DNA of 64,000 nt from Ptiloglossa arizonensis (lineage: Eukaryota > Arthropoda > Insecta > Hymenoptera > Colletidae), in the NCBI RefSeq assembly GCF_051014685.1, contig NC_135059.1, forward strand, positions 9,362,001 to 9,426,000, read 5' to 3'. The notes under the pieces are model-generated. The model was not told where the DNA came from. It made no database searches and saw only the letters and a program-made list of their open reading frames with translations. The position numbers were made by a program, and so were the translations under genes. The first letter of the stretch is position 1. Each line of letters starts with the position of its first letter. Below are positions 35,201 through 48,400 of this stretch, one piece after another.

Positions 35201-38013
35201 TTAACGAGGCAAGGTGGAAATAACGTTTCGCGAATTTCGTTTCTTTTTTTTTCGTTTCGATCGACGAGATTCGAAATTCGATACGATATTTCGTGCCAAG
35301 AACGATTCGTCTTAACAGTTTCGAGTTCGTCTTCGAAATTCCGAGCTGAAGCGTGTATTTTTAAAGTCGTTGAAAGTTCTCGTTAAACAAAGAAACGGAT
35401 AAACGATGCCGATTAATCCTCGCACCGGTGTTAAACGAGAAACGGAATATGTGCTCGCTTTGAACTGTAATTGTTGAAGTTTCGGGAAATATAAATTTCG
35501 GTGTTAAAAGGCAGGTAATACTGCTTTTGTTAAGCTGACGTTTGGAATGATTTATCGTGTTCCAAGCATTTATCTTGTTCTTGAAGAAGCGGTGCTGTTC
35601 GCGAATGCACGTTGCATTGGGCACGTGCACTTTGGAATGCAAATTCCTTCTCCACTCTGCGCGCCAACGAGAAAATTTTCTACGCGAGAACGTGCCGCGC
35701 GTTTCGCGGTGGTTTTTTTTTCGATTTATTTTTCTCCGGTCTCTCTGTCGGTATTCGGACGTTTTCTGTCAAAATTTCGCGGCAACGGTCTCGCGAGACG
35801 ATTGCGTCGAATGTAATTTCTATACCTTCGTGGTTCAATGTCAATTTACAGTAATATTTTCGCTATTGATTTTTATTTCAACACGGCGAGTAAATTTTAA
35901 AGCAAATAAATTATACGACGATTGAATTTTTGGGTCGTTGGTGTTTCAGACCGATCGAATTTTAGAACAATCGATTTTACGGTATTCAAATTTCAAGAAT
36001 TTTAAAGCTATCGAATTATTATAGCTATTTTTAAGCTATACAATTTTTTATGGCTGCAGTTTTAAGATTCTTGAATACCATGACGATCAAATTTTTATGA
36101 TCGATTCGATTATATTTTAATGAGGTTGAATTTTTAAGTATTTTGGAAAGGTTGAGTGTTGTGTTGTTGATGTTACAAGACGTTTGAATTTTAGTGTTCA
36201 AATTTCAAGACGTTCTATTTTTAGACAGTTAAATTTTCAATGCTATACAATTTTTGATCGAAGTTTTAACCAAATCTGTTTGGACTTTAAAATATTAATC
36301 GATTGTGTTTAAGGAAGTTGAATTTTGGGTCGCTGGAGTTCGAAGATGATTATGATAAATGTGAAACTCGAATTTCAGGTTGTTCGAGGTTGTGGTCGAT
36401 TAAATTTCATATATCGGAGATGTCGAATTCCGTGTCGTTGTAATTTCAGAACAACAATCGAACATCGAACGAACATACTTTCGAGTCTTTCGTCTCCCAG
36501 GTTGATAGAAATTAAACCTTGGACTTTCACAGTGCTAAAATTCTCCGAAAAGTGTACATTCACGTTTATCGATCGTGAATCATTCAAATTGATTCATTGG
36601 AACGTTACTCTTTTATTTGTACAATAAAATAGAATTACATAGACACCGAGTGCAACTGTGACGCAACTCCTCGCGAATGCAATTCCATCGCCTTTAAGAG
36701 CTCCAAATATTCCGAGAAAAATCTCGCACAAAGAAATGGTTTTATTTCACTGTGTAATGGGAGTGGAGAAGAAAGAGGGAACAGAAGAATCGTCAACCGG
36801 TTTGTATCAACGCAATCGGGTTATCGATCAGCTTCTAAAAATATCCGATAGTTAAATGTGGTTTGCCCCGTTATAACGGTTTTCGCGGGCCACTTGTCCT
36901 TATTTTAATCACGAAGACTCTTCGTTCGATCGTAACAATTAAAGTGGGAACTGATCCCAAGATAGTATTCGTGTTCTTTGTCATTCGAACCATTTTATTA
37001 TTTATTTTATTCATTCTTCGATTCATTTTTCGCGCAAATCTTCAAATTGTATCCACCTTGCGTCCAAGTTAGAGTAAATGTTATCCAATGAGACTGTTCT
37101 AATAATTATAATTTTCGTGGCCCCTTGTCCTTATTTCAATCACGAAGACTCCTCGTTCGATCGTAACAATTAAAGCGGGATTTGATCCTGAGATAGTTTT
37201 TCTGTTTTTTATTCAGTGGTTTTAATATCTCTTTAATAAAGTATTCTATCAAAATTTCATGCAAACTACATACTCGTTATATGCGAGTTAGAGTAAACGC
37301 TATCAACCCGTGTGACTGTTCTTAGTAGTATTGGAGTGTTGTAGCGTTCGTCAAAATGGGTTATCACTCTTGAGAAATTTCACTTTGAAGTTTCATTGTA
37401 AATATGGCCAATGTTGCCCATAAACACTACGATTGCGTAACATTACGCATACGTTCTTCAACGAAAAGTAATTCGGAGAATTGGTCACGACCACTGAGAT
37501 AGAAAAACATTGGAAAATATAAATATTTGAAACATCACGTGCGCGTAAAAAATGTTTCAAATTCCACTGTTCATATTCGACAAATTACGTCCAGTCTTCT
37601 GTTTCTTGCATTTTCCAAGAAAGAGTTCACAAAGTGATATGTTCTCCAATGTATTTAGCTTCATTCTTAAGAAATTTTGTCTTTTTTTTTAACTTAAAAA
37701 TAGGATCGATTCTATTCGAACTAAATCGTGACTTTGTTAGGTATCGTTTCAAAAACATTGCAAAATATTCGATCGAAGAAACCGAACACCTGTCTACTTC
37801 TATTCGTGAGAGAAGAAAATTCCAAGGGTTGGGTCACGAATGACCCTCGGTCCGTTATCGGGAAGCTTAATTTCTTTCGATTTTCCATCGTCGCTATTTC
37901 CTCGAAATTTTTACGAAGTTATTGTACATTTCCTTGCAGCGAATTCAACGGGGATGCATCGATGGTGGATTGGCAGAAGCATTTCCCACAGGAAGCCGAT
38001 CGGTTGTAAGAAC
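32286..38013. other. Intergenic region right of the CAP promoter
   Basis: Mostly AT-rich unique sequence. GC-richer islands at 34790-34930, 35030-35090 and 35600-35820 have open frames on both strands and some splice-like signals, but no set of exons with matching phase could be built. A two-copy repeat lies at 36868-37310. Confidence 0.4.
36868..37310. repeat. Two tandem copies of a roughly 225-bp unit
   Basis: GATCGTAACAATTAAAG and ACGAAGACTC(T/C)TCGTTC occur in both copies, starting near 36880 and 37112, and both units end with a GAGTTAGAGTAAA-like block. The copies are about 85% alike by eye. Confidence 0.75.
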
Positions 38014-39501
38014 CTGGCGGAAATTAAAGTTGTACGCCACAGCTGCGACATCTCTTACGGAACATGGGACTGTAATATCGAGTCCTCGATGGCACTGAAT
38101 GAAAGTTGACGTCGACGTTGCTAACTCCAACGTTGGTCCATTTTCCTGGGGGATTCCAGAGATTCACTAGTTAAGAAAAATCGGTTCTATGTATGTATCT
38201 ACGTTCAATTTTTAGGGATTGTGTCCGGTTCTGCTACTGCTTGTTCTTGGAATTGAAGCAGTGGATTTTCTTTGAACCAAAATAACCGATTTCACGGGTG
38301 GTAAATAACTATAATAATAAATGGAGCTGAGATTTCTGATTGAATCTTTTTGTATTCACACTTATCGAATCCTACGGTGATTCGAATATTCAACGAATGA
38401 AATTCGAATAGTTTTCGAACCAATTCAGATTGTAAATGTGGATTGTGGATTGTAAATCAAGTTCTTTAAGTTTATTGTTCATTTCTTAAACTTTATTTTC
38501 ACTGAAGATATTTATATACAACATTTGTATTTTGGTCGAGAAAAAATATTGTGCTTACATTATTTTTCTACCGTACATTAACGCAAACGAGCTGCTGTAT
38601 CTGTATACGTTTATATACAACTCTATTTATATATGTTTATATAAATGTAGATTACCGATCGTTTTCTAAGAATCGTTGATTTCACTCACCGCAACGGTTC
38701 ATTCGTGTGCGACCTGATGACCATGTGACTTGGATCAGCTGATGACAAGATGTGTTATTTAAATGCACTATTGTTATACGCTTTACTTAAACAGTGCACT
38801 TTAATGAATACTTTATCATTTGAATAACGTGACTCGAATAATAATTTCATAAACGGTGAAACGAAAACAATTATGTTTGTAAAATTCTAATTTAAACGGT
38901 TCCGTATTTTCTAATTGCAACCGTTTTGTTGTTCGTTGGAGCGATGTGCGAAAATAAATGTGAAATTTTTTATGATTTATTTAATACTGCTTGACGATGA
39001 ATAAATCTTTTCCTTATCGAACAGTATTGAAAAATCCCTGTCACGTGGCCTTCAGGTAAACCAATCTCGTTTGAAATAAATTATCCAATAAAATTTGCTA
39101 CTTTTATTACCTTTAATATAAGCAGAATGAAATTTAACGAATAAATACAAAACAATGCCGATACTGTTCAGCTTCCATATTTCTTTTTTTTTTTATTTCG
39201 ATGTTTTCACTACTGTCGACAGAAAGTATTATTTTTTTTCTTTTATTAACGGCTTGTATTTAATAACAATAGAATCCACTACAGGTCCGTTGATCAAAGT
39301 TTCGAGGAAGACTGTTGTATCGTTAATAGGACCTCGTTTATCCTAGCTATGACTTCGAACACGAAGTATAATAATGTTCCATTACTGCAAGAAATTTGAA
39401 AGTTAGAGGTTTTACAATTCGTGAAAATCGAGCGTTACCTGTTCGTATAATACATGACCACCGACAGGTAGAAGGATAGTACTCAGGAGAAAGGGAAGCA
39501 T
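38014..39501 (-). CDS. Tentative two-exon start of a secreted protein, possibly DM4/DM12-like
   Basis: Exon 39501-39439 reads MLPFLLSTILLPVGGHVLYE, ending at donor CAG|GTAACG in phase 0. Exon 38094-38014 enters in phase 0 after TTTCATTCAG| and encodes a stretch with GLDITVPCSVRDVAA and AVAYNFNFRQ, ending at donor CAG|GTTCTT. The hydrophobic start, a P-x-GG turn, a VP strand and a YNFNF strand resemble the N-terminal part of insect DM4/DM12 secreted proteins. I could not find the expected cysteine-containing exons further left, so the gene is incomplete and may be illusory. A + strand splice-like pair (37940-38005) competes in the same island. Confidence 0.28.
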
Positions 39502-39899
39502 AGCTGCGCAAACTCCTTCAGGTCGTAGTAATCGTCGTATCGTTTATTTCATTGTAACTACATTAATTTCTCTTATACATAGCTTCATTTTGCTCTCTTG
39601 GTTTCCCCTCTGTTAATAATTATTACGTACAACGGTGTAACATTTATAATATCTTTATGTATAACCTAACAACGTTTAACGCGACACACAGTGTTCACAG
39701 AATTTTTTTTCTTCGTTCACTCATCCCGCAGGCACGCACATACTCTTGCTACCTCAATGTATTTTTTATTCTTCTCACCTCTTCGTTGATATCCCCCTTC
39801 ATCACTTTCTTTCGCTCTCGAAACGAAATTTTCCTTTCCACCCCCTTTTCCTTTTCTTTTCCCAAAGCGAAAGCGTGACTTCCGTATGCAAATGTGGTA

Positions 39900-39995
39900 C
39901 ACACACATACATTTATACGTACATACATACATATAATATATATCGTTATATAATATATATAATATATAAAATTCAATGTGTATATATATAATATG
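39900..39995. repeat. AT-rich low-complexity tract
   Basis: Alternating ACATAC/TATATA sequence, with the densest TA runs at 39938-39970. Confidence 0.85.
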
Positions 39996-42900
39996 TCTGT
40001 GGGATACGTGTTATACCATTATATATATTATATACATACATGCACAATCTGTGATTTGTTACTTGTTGTTACCGGTTCCTGCTTAATTAACACGCTAAGA
40101 TCATCGACTTTGAAAGCGACAAAGTAAAATTTTCATTCAGATTCCCTTCCCTCCCCTATACACCCCTCCTTCTCCCCCTGTAGTGACTAAGAAAGCAACT
40201 TTTAGCACACGACTAACGTATGGAATTTCTTCGTAGTATGTATTAAGGTGAGCTTCCTTTTTTTTTTTTCTAATCGAGCACTTCTTTTCGTTCGTTCGAA
40301 TGGAGGGGTTAAAAATAGACGAACCTTCGCAGTTACCGGAAACCGAATGTTTTCCCACAGCACGATTCCACATCGTTCGGAAAAAATCCTTTTACGAGAG
40401 AATACTTGGTACCCGGCAACATTTGAAATTCGTTTATCGTTAACACGGTCCTTTTGGTAAAACGTGGAAAGTGCGCAGACGATGGAGAATGCAGGAAACG
40501 AAGTAGTACTTTTCTTTTTTTTTCACAAAATGCTTTTATCGAGGCGCATCATTTCGCTATAGCTGTCGTTCGATCTGATCATCGAGAGTACTTCAATTTT
40601 CGATTTAATCGTTTTTAAAATTAATGGATACACGTTTGATAAAAAAAAAAAAAAGAAAGATGTGAGAAGTGTATAGTCGATTGTCAAAATTGTCCAAATT
40701 CGCTCAGGATCGGTGGGTAGTGGCTTTAAGTCTAGGTTAGGCTCGCAATCAGGTGTTAACAGTAGCGCCTCTACCGTGAAGCTTATGAAGCTTAACGCGT
40801 TCACTGTCTCCAAAATGGACGCCACTCGTACGTCCCAGGAAGCTATACCACTTGAAGTTCTTTCGACTCGTCTACAGGATGATTAGGAAATTGGGGGATT
40901 TTTCTTTTTTCAAAATCAATTTGTCACACGGGAGAGAAATCGAAAATTCTTTTACCGTTTTGTAATACGAGTCCTTATCGCTGAGATACAAACGGTTAAA
41001 ATTCTACTATTGGTACAGATTATTCACAGCAAAGCGACAGAATCGAGATCGTTGCAGTTTACTTGAAAACGGGGTGGCGATCTTTATCCGGAGTCGAGTC
41101 TCAGTTTAATTTTACGAGTTCAGTTGTAAATTAAAGATCGAAATAAAACGCAAAGATTTACGCGTTCTAATGACAATTCCATTCGAATAACGATGTGCTT
41201 GAATGTGATTCATACATGGGACAATAGAAAGTTTGAATCATTTGTATGGTGGGTTGTATACGAGTCATGGGACTGTGAACGTGTTAAGTTTTAAAATCCT
41301 GAATACTTAGGGTTCTGAGATTTGGTAATACAAAAAAAGTAAAAAAAAAAAAAAATGATTAGAGTCTCATTTATTGGTTCTGGGCCAGTATATTGAATAA
41401 TATTGAAGTTAGTCTTAATTTTTGTGTTGTATTGTTACTTGGATACATCTTATTTGATTCAAGTGTCTTTTACGTTAATTTTGTTAACGATTATAAGTGA
41501 TAATGACGTGAAACAATACAATGAATACATATCGTTAATAAATAAATATTCGTCATAAAATTGGAAACAGTGTCTTTTAGAAGGGCCCCTCGAAAATAGT
41601 AACCTCGATTTCTCAAAAATGTAGATCCGCCATTGGATGTTAGGTATCTTTTGCAACTGGAAAGTCGATCGTTAACATCGGTGAAACATTAGTCCTGGAG
41701 GGACTTGTGAATCGTATTAGATCAATCATTCTGATTAATCATCGTAAGATCTGTCACTGACGATGTCTTACTCGTGCTACCACATTCCCTTTAAGCTGGG
41801 ACTGATTTTTAGTAATGGGATTGATATCAGCATGTATTGACAATAGTGAATTTCAAATTCAAAGACTGAGTAAATTTTCCTGAATGTTTATCGCAACGAA
41901 TTGTACATTTAAATTGGAGATATTTAAAAGGAAAAAATTCCTTAATACGAAATATTGAAAAGTATCAAATTTTCAGGTACTTGGTATCGATTCAACATCA
42001 ATTTTCGATACCGATACTTCTCTGACGAATATTAATCCAAGTAAAATGCAAAATTAACTAACTCAATGAGAACCACAATCTTCGAAGTTTTATCCCTTTG
42101 GTGTATACGTAAACTTAATGACACTTTCGAGAAAAAATCAAAGGAAAATAATTTTTCGAAGGTAGCAAGTACGCTACCGGTGCAAAGTACGAGACTCTCT
42201 TACCAACTTATCGTTTATGGCACAATAACGTCTATTTACGTTGAAAGTAATCATTCGATAATTGTTTCACAGTGGTCGCCTACAGTCCACACTTAATTCG
42301 TCTATAATATAAATTGAACCATCTTCCAAGTTGCTTACTCCTTAAGCGATTCCAGTGCGTAAAAAATAGTTTCTGATGTCAAAGATCCTCCTATTTGCAT
42401 CTATACTTATCATCGTTGAAAATAATTCTCCGTTACATTTTACGTAAAATAGTATCTGCTCGGTATCATTCCTATCACCGTGTTGTTCCATCGTGTAAAC
42501 CCTTTTGTCATCCAATTAGTTCGCGTAACGGAATTTCTATAATACCTACGTGTTTGATACTGTTTGATACCGTTTGATATTACAGTCTAGGGGCTGTCCT
42601 CGACGGTATCGATACGGTATCATTCCCATTACTATCGATCTATCCTCCTACGATACTCGCGAAAGGCTACAAGGTACAATCTGTCGATTCGGAGCTCGTG
42701 AACGTCGTTCGAACAGCGACGAATCTCGGATCGAGTGTCCCGGGGATCTGTTTCTCAGAAGCGCGATCAATCTAGGAAAAGATACGTAACTGATCGTACG
42801 ATGGACCACGATTGTTAACGAGGCAGGTCTCCACGGGAGGGGTACGATTATACGTGGAAAATAAAGGAACGGCCGATGTTTGTTGCGTTGGAATCGGAGT

Positions 42901-43433
42901 GTTGACCCACTTAGGCCGAGTTTGCCCCGTAGAAACGATCAAAGGGCTGACTTTAAAGCGTGCTCGGGGGTAAGCCAGGTGTGCTTCGTGCCTCTGTGCA
43001 CGCGTATTCATTCCCGTTCCATTCACCGTTTTCATCTTCGTCGCAAAGTACACCGAGCCTCCCGGGCTCGCGGTTTTTTCAAGGTGGAACGCGACCACCT
43101 TTCCTCACTTCCTCCCCCTCTGAAAAAAAAAAACTTCCTCTTCCTGACGCGGAATAATTCAGCCGCCTCTTACGCGTCGGTCTCTATTTTAAACCATATT
43201 CGGTGAAATATTTCACCGATTCTCGGATTTTCTTTGCCGTAATATCGACGATAAAAAAAAATGAAATTTTCTTTCCCTCTCCATTCGAGAATTTTCAATG
43301 CGTTACCGAGGCACAAAACCGCCCGGAAGAGAATCGAAGACAACGGGCGTTTCAAAGGTTGAACGTACCTCGTGATTGAAATTTCCTCAGAGAAACACCT
43401 GGAGATCTTTCGTCTGTTAATTCTCCATAAATT

Positions 43434-43463
43434 CGTTTCGTTTCGTTTCGTTTCGTTTCGTTT
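43434..43463. repeat. (TTTCG)n microsatellite
   Basis: About six head-to-tail TTTCG pentamers. Confidence 0.9.
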
Positions 43464-44329
43464 CCTTCGAAAACGTGGCGATGATTCGTTGCACGGTTCT
43501 TAATTTTGAATGTATCGTGATCGAAATTTTGCCAGACTGGTAGAAACGATTTGGAAACTTTTGAGTTTGCGATTTCCTTCCAATCGAATTTTTCATTTTT
43601 CATTCTTCGAACACCGCGACGACTCGTCGGTGTTTTTAAATCCATCGAGAGACAACGTTTGAAAATTTGTGGAATCGAGAAATTTGGAAATTTCGGCCTC
43701 TCGAATTACCATTGTACGCGTTTACACTCGGAATTCGAACGATTTCGATCTCCCGCTTAATGTCTCTAAATTCCGTGACGGATAACGATTGAAAATATCT
43801 GCAACGAGAAATTTGTAAATTTCGGCCTTTTGAATTTCCATTGAACAGCGTTTACATTCGTAACTCGAACGATTCCGATCTCTCGTTTAATGCTACGAAT
43901 CCACGATTAGAGGATTTTCCGAGGAAACTGAAACGAAACACGTAAACTCTCAGCTGACGCTGATCGATAGGGAAGTACAGTGGCTCCGGTGAATACCATA
44001 TGGAGAACACTGGCAGCCTTAGCTCTCCTTACCTCTATTCTCAGCATTTTATGTGTCTCTTTTTCCTATTGGTTTACAGGGAGCCGTTCCTCTTTTGTTT
44101 TTTTTTTCTCCGTTTAAGCGGACTCGCTGTTTTCAGTAGTATAGCTCAACGCTCGACGCGGCCCTCTTTTCAACTAAGTACCATACTCGTCCGCTTCCTT
44201 TTCACTCTGTTGGTGTCTTTTTTCCATCCCCTTTTTCTGTCCTTCCTTTTTTTCGTTCCGAGAAGCACCATCGTCCCTCTTGGCCTCTTTGCCAACCGCT
44301 CGTTCCCCTGGCACACCCCCACCAGCTGT

Positions 44330-45420
44330 TCCTCCTGCACTTTTATTTCTTCGAGTAGGCGGTGTTATCGCACTTTTATCCATTTCACTTTACTCCCCAC
44401 CCCTCGGTTCTAACGGTTAATTCGATTACCGGAAGAAAAACGATCACGATTAATTTTTATTACCGTTTCTCTGCTTTGACTTTACTCGCCATCGGCGCCC
44501 CATTCCTCCGTTCCGTTTCCTATTATTATACTCTATTGGTTTTGTGTCACATTCCTCCGTTCCGTTTTCTATTATTATATTCTATCGGTTTTGTGCTACA
44601 TACCTCCATTCCGTTTTCTATTATTATATTCCAATGGTTTTTGATAATCGACGGAAAGAAACGAAGAGAAATAATTACGATCATCGGTTCTTAGTATCGC
44701 TCTCCTCACCATTCGCATCCCCCGCCCCTTTTTCTTCGGTAGGCGGAGTTAACGTCATTATGTCCCTCCCCTTCTTCGTTTCTTTTTATCATTTTCCTCC
44801 TAGTTTCAATATCTAATTTATTCCTCCCCTTTCGGTTCTAACGATTAATTCCGTTATGAAAAGAGAAACGATCACGATTAATTTTTACTACCGTTTTTTT
44901 CCGCTTTCACTTTACTCACTGTCAACGCTATTTCTCTCACTGGTTTTCTTCACCATTATCGAGCTTCACACCGTTTTCTATCATGCTCCATTTGTTTCCG
45001 ATACTCGACCGAAACAGAGAAAGAGTAATTACGATTATCGGTTCCTAATATCGCTTCCCAAGCTGTCTCCATCTCCCGCCCCTTTTTCTTCAGTGGGCGG
45101 AGTTATCGCAATTATGTTTTTCCTCCTATCAGTTTCCTTTTATTACCTTTCACCTCGTTTCGACGGCTAATTGGAATAGAGGAAGAAAAATAATGGAGAT
45201 TAATTATTATCCCCGATCCTTTGCTCTGGCCCCGCCCATAGCTCCACCTCCCGTTTATCCCGCCCCTTTTTTACTTCGAATACGCGGTGTCGTCTCCACT
45301 CTCCACGCTTTCTTTCAAAATATTCTCTTTCGGCTCGTCGATTGAAACACGAGGACGGACAATCAAAAATAATTATCGTTACTGTTTTCCAACATCGCCT
45401 TCGCTTCCCACCGTTCTTTT
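44330..45420. repeat. Degenerate 320-430-bp repeat with GC-box pairs
   Basis: Similar blocks recur. AACGATCACGATTAATTTTT appears at about 44448 and 44868, with a looser match near 45190. TCCCGCCCCTTTTTCTTC followed by a GGCGG motif appears near 44720, 45075 and, more diverged, 45255. The sequence is pyrimidine-rich overall, which yields long Phe/Ser-rich frames that I do not regard as genes. This looks like an old tandem amplification. Confidence 0.6.
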
Positions 45421-48400
45421 ATTCTCTCTTTTTTTTCTCGACAAACAGAGCATCCCGTTCTCTTTCATTATTTTTATCCTCTTTTTTTTCGACACTCGAT
45501 TACAAATAGTACGGTGCAAGTAATCGAGATCAATATTTATTGCAGTTTTTGTTTGCACTCGAGTTGCGTCGACCAAAAAAACGAAAAACAACAAACAAAA
45601 AAAAAACAAGCAAACAGAGAGTCTGGCAGGTTGCCAATTATCAGAACGGAAATTGATAAATTCTTAATTACACGACCGAGAGGAGCCGTGGAATAAATTT
45701 CACGGAATTGGTTTTCGCGCGCGTTCGCCGAGTTCCAGATCGGTCTATATCGATACACGCAGGACACTCGAAACGCATCGATGCTGAACGAAATAACCGC
45801 GAACGATCACCGAAACGAAACTGCTCGCTCGCGCGTTCACGCACGATCGAGTTATTTAATTAGCGAAATGACCGCGCGCAATTTTTCTTCTCCTCTTTTA
45901 TTTTCTATTTATCTTTCCTTTTCCAGCAATTTCCCCCGCTGACTGACTTCGTTAGTGTCCCCCTCCCCGCGTTCCCTTCTCCTTCGTTTCGTTCCCAATC
46001 GATTCCTTCTTATTTCCAGCTTATTAGTATCGCTAATTAATTTTTTTCCAATTAACTCCCAATTGCACTCTCTCGTTTTAAGCTCGTTAGTTTCATTATT
46101 TAATTTAATTCCCTGTTACTCGCACGTTGCTCATACCGTTAATACATTTCTCGCCTCAGTTCTCCCCGCCTACCAATTCATTTTTTCGTTTCTGTTTTTC
46201 TCTTTTTTTCGGAGGGTCGATGAAACGCGCTAAGAAGAAAAAAAAAAATCAAAAAAAAAAATTGACAAAGAGAAAACACGCGTCAACCCTCCTCTTGTTT
46301 TCTATGCTCGGGATCACGACGATGCTTAAGCGTACTCGTTTCCGTCGAAATTCTTAGGCCTGTCGAGTTGAGAAGCGATTCTATAGCGAAAAATATATAT
46401 GTATATATTATGTATATAGTTTCTTTATCAATTACTTTGTTCTGGGGTTCACGGTTCGCTAGAGGCTTAGAGCCGTACTCCTAGTCGCTAGGCTTAAAGA
46501 AACCGAAGATCGGATTCGCATCGTTGAGTCTTCGTGTAACACACGAACCGAGGAATCGATATCGCTGTAACATGAAAATATTTTATGTAAAATATACGAT
46601 AAAAGGTCCGTTCCGTGTCGTAGCTTTGAATGAAAATATTTTCGTCGGAGCCACGCGAAAAAAAGAAAGAAAAAAAAGAAGAAGATTAAACGTATCGAGC
46701 GTTTGCTTTAGCTTCGAGCGAAATGAAACACTTTTAGGTTAGTTTTCGATATTTTCGAAACTGTGATTTTTCAGGGACGTCGCTCCGTTACTACCGACGT
46801 CCCGAGTGCATCGATCGCGATGAATTATGCACTATAAACTGCACACGCAGGAACAAACTATCTAAAGACAAATATTGACCCATTTCGGCTACAAGGCATC
46901 CATAGATTCAACGCGTTCTTTCGCGGTGGATAGAAAATATATTCAATCATTTGTAACCTCGATAGACAGGTCAGAGATTGTACAGTACGAGAAATAGAAC
47001 ATTTCTCTGGATGAAGTTCGAGCCACGGGGCACCTTGGACCCGGAATTTTGTAGCTTAAATTTAATCGAAATTTCAAACTCAATTTTTAGCGTTTGTAGG
47101 CACTGTTCTCATTTCGGTAAGAAATTATGACAACTTGTTTTATTTTTCGCCAAGCTGTGCATACTTGTAATGTTCTCGGTTGGACTTTACAGGCTTCTTC
47201 GCTAAATAAAAGTCTACAGTGATAATACTAATGAGTGGAATCGACAACGTGTAACATTTTTCATATAATTTACGAGAAAAATTGATACGTACGAAATTCA
47301 CATGTCGGATACGTGTATAGTATAAATAAAAAACTTTTCTTTCTGACCAGCAGTAACGAAAATTTCGCACGTTCGAAAGGAACGAAAGTGTGTACTGTAA
47401 ACTCGTATTTATTTTCTTTTTTTTTATTACACACGCAATGATGCAATATCGATGTTTCTTATAAATTTCTCTTTTCTACAAGTATAGAAACAAGAACGCT
47501 ACATTTTCATCTCATATTTAACGAATAAAAATTCATCCCAAGTAGATTTCTTCATTTCAGAAACATTGCTCGCATTGGTCCTATTTCCTAACAGTCAATA
47601 AATAAAACCTTTTATTTTTATTATACACGTGTCCAGCGAGTGAGTTTCTTTCCTATCAATTTTATTTTCCACATCGTTTAAAATTACACATTTTCCATTG
47701 GTAGTATTAATTCCAACGATTCTGTTATAATCGCAGATTCACATTTATCGAATTAGGTGTGAATTCCAACTGAAAACCGTTGCAACTGTGCAAAGCTCGA
47801 GATATACGATCGATGCACGCTCGAGGTGCTTCGAAAATTATTCTTCGATGGGTTAATTAAATAACCAACGTGTCACAAGTCAGTGTCGTGACGGTTTAGT
47901 AAATAATTCGTCGATAGAGAACGCATTTTCCTCCACGAATACACTGTGCCGATAAAATTGGGCCGAGCGTGTTGCACGTCGAGGCACTAATCCTAACATT
48001 AAGTTTTCACGACAAGACGCATGGGTAATTAGCTAATGATATGTGAAGGACGTGCTTAATCGTTAATGAGAGGGGTGCGTTGAACGCTGATAGCGTATAC
48101 GGCCCTGCACTTATCTCGCGTAATCTCTAGCGTGAAACGCCACGAATCGCTCGTCGTTCGGATTTTCTAGATCAGGTCTATCGAAAAGTCATCTTCTCTC
48201 TGACATTTTCCTGGATGGAAAATCATTCGGTAGCACAAGTTGTGTATTAGAACGACTCATCTTCTCTGTTCCACAACCATGATCTTCCAGCATGGATCCT
48301 GGCACGTACGATTAGTTTTTGGATTGTTTAAAATATTCCAATGGGTAGGTAACCTGATAAACAGGAACGTAATTTTAAAAAGAAACTATTTAAATACAAG

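Larger units (their letters stand above)
39502..44329. other. Unassigned stretch with microsatellites
   Basis: No supported gene. It includes an AT/TATA-rich low-complexity tract (39900-39995), A tracts near 40640 and 41341, and a TTTCG microsatellite at 43434-43463. Frames at 42574-43206 are CG-rich but overlap on both strands and show no family resemblance. Confidence 0.45.

Noticed and set aside
44000..44413. 137-codon Phe/Ser-rich + frame resembling a membrane protein
   Set aside because: It is produced by a pyrimidine tract. The complementary frame is equally open, and neither resembles a protein family.
46757..46863. Cys-containing + frame (RYYRRPECIDRDELCTINC) after a TTTTTCAG acceptor-like site
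   Set aside because: All three frames stay open briefly, there is no upstream exon on the + strand, and the family is not recognisable.
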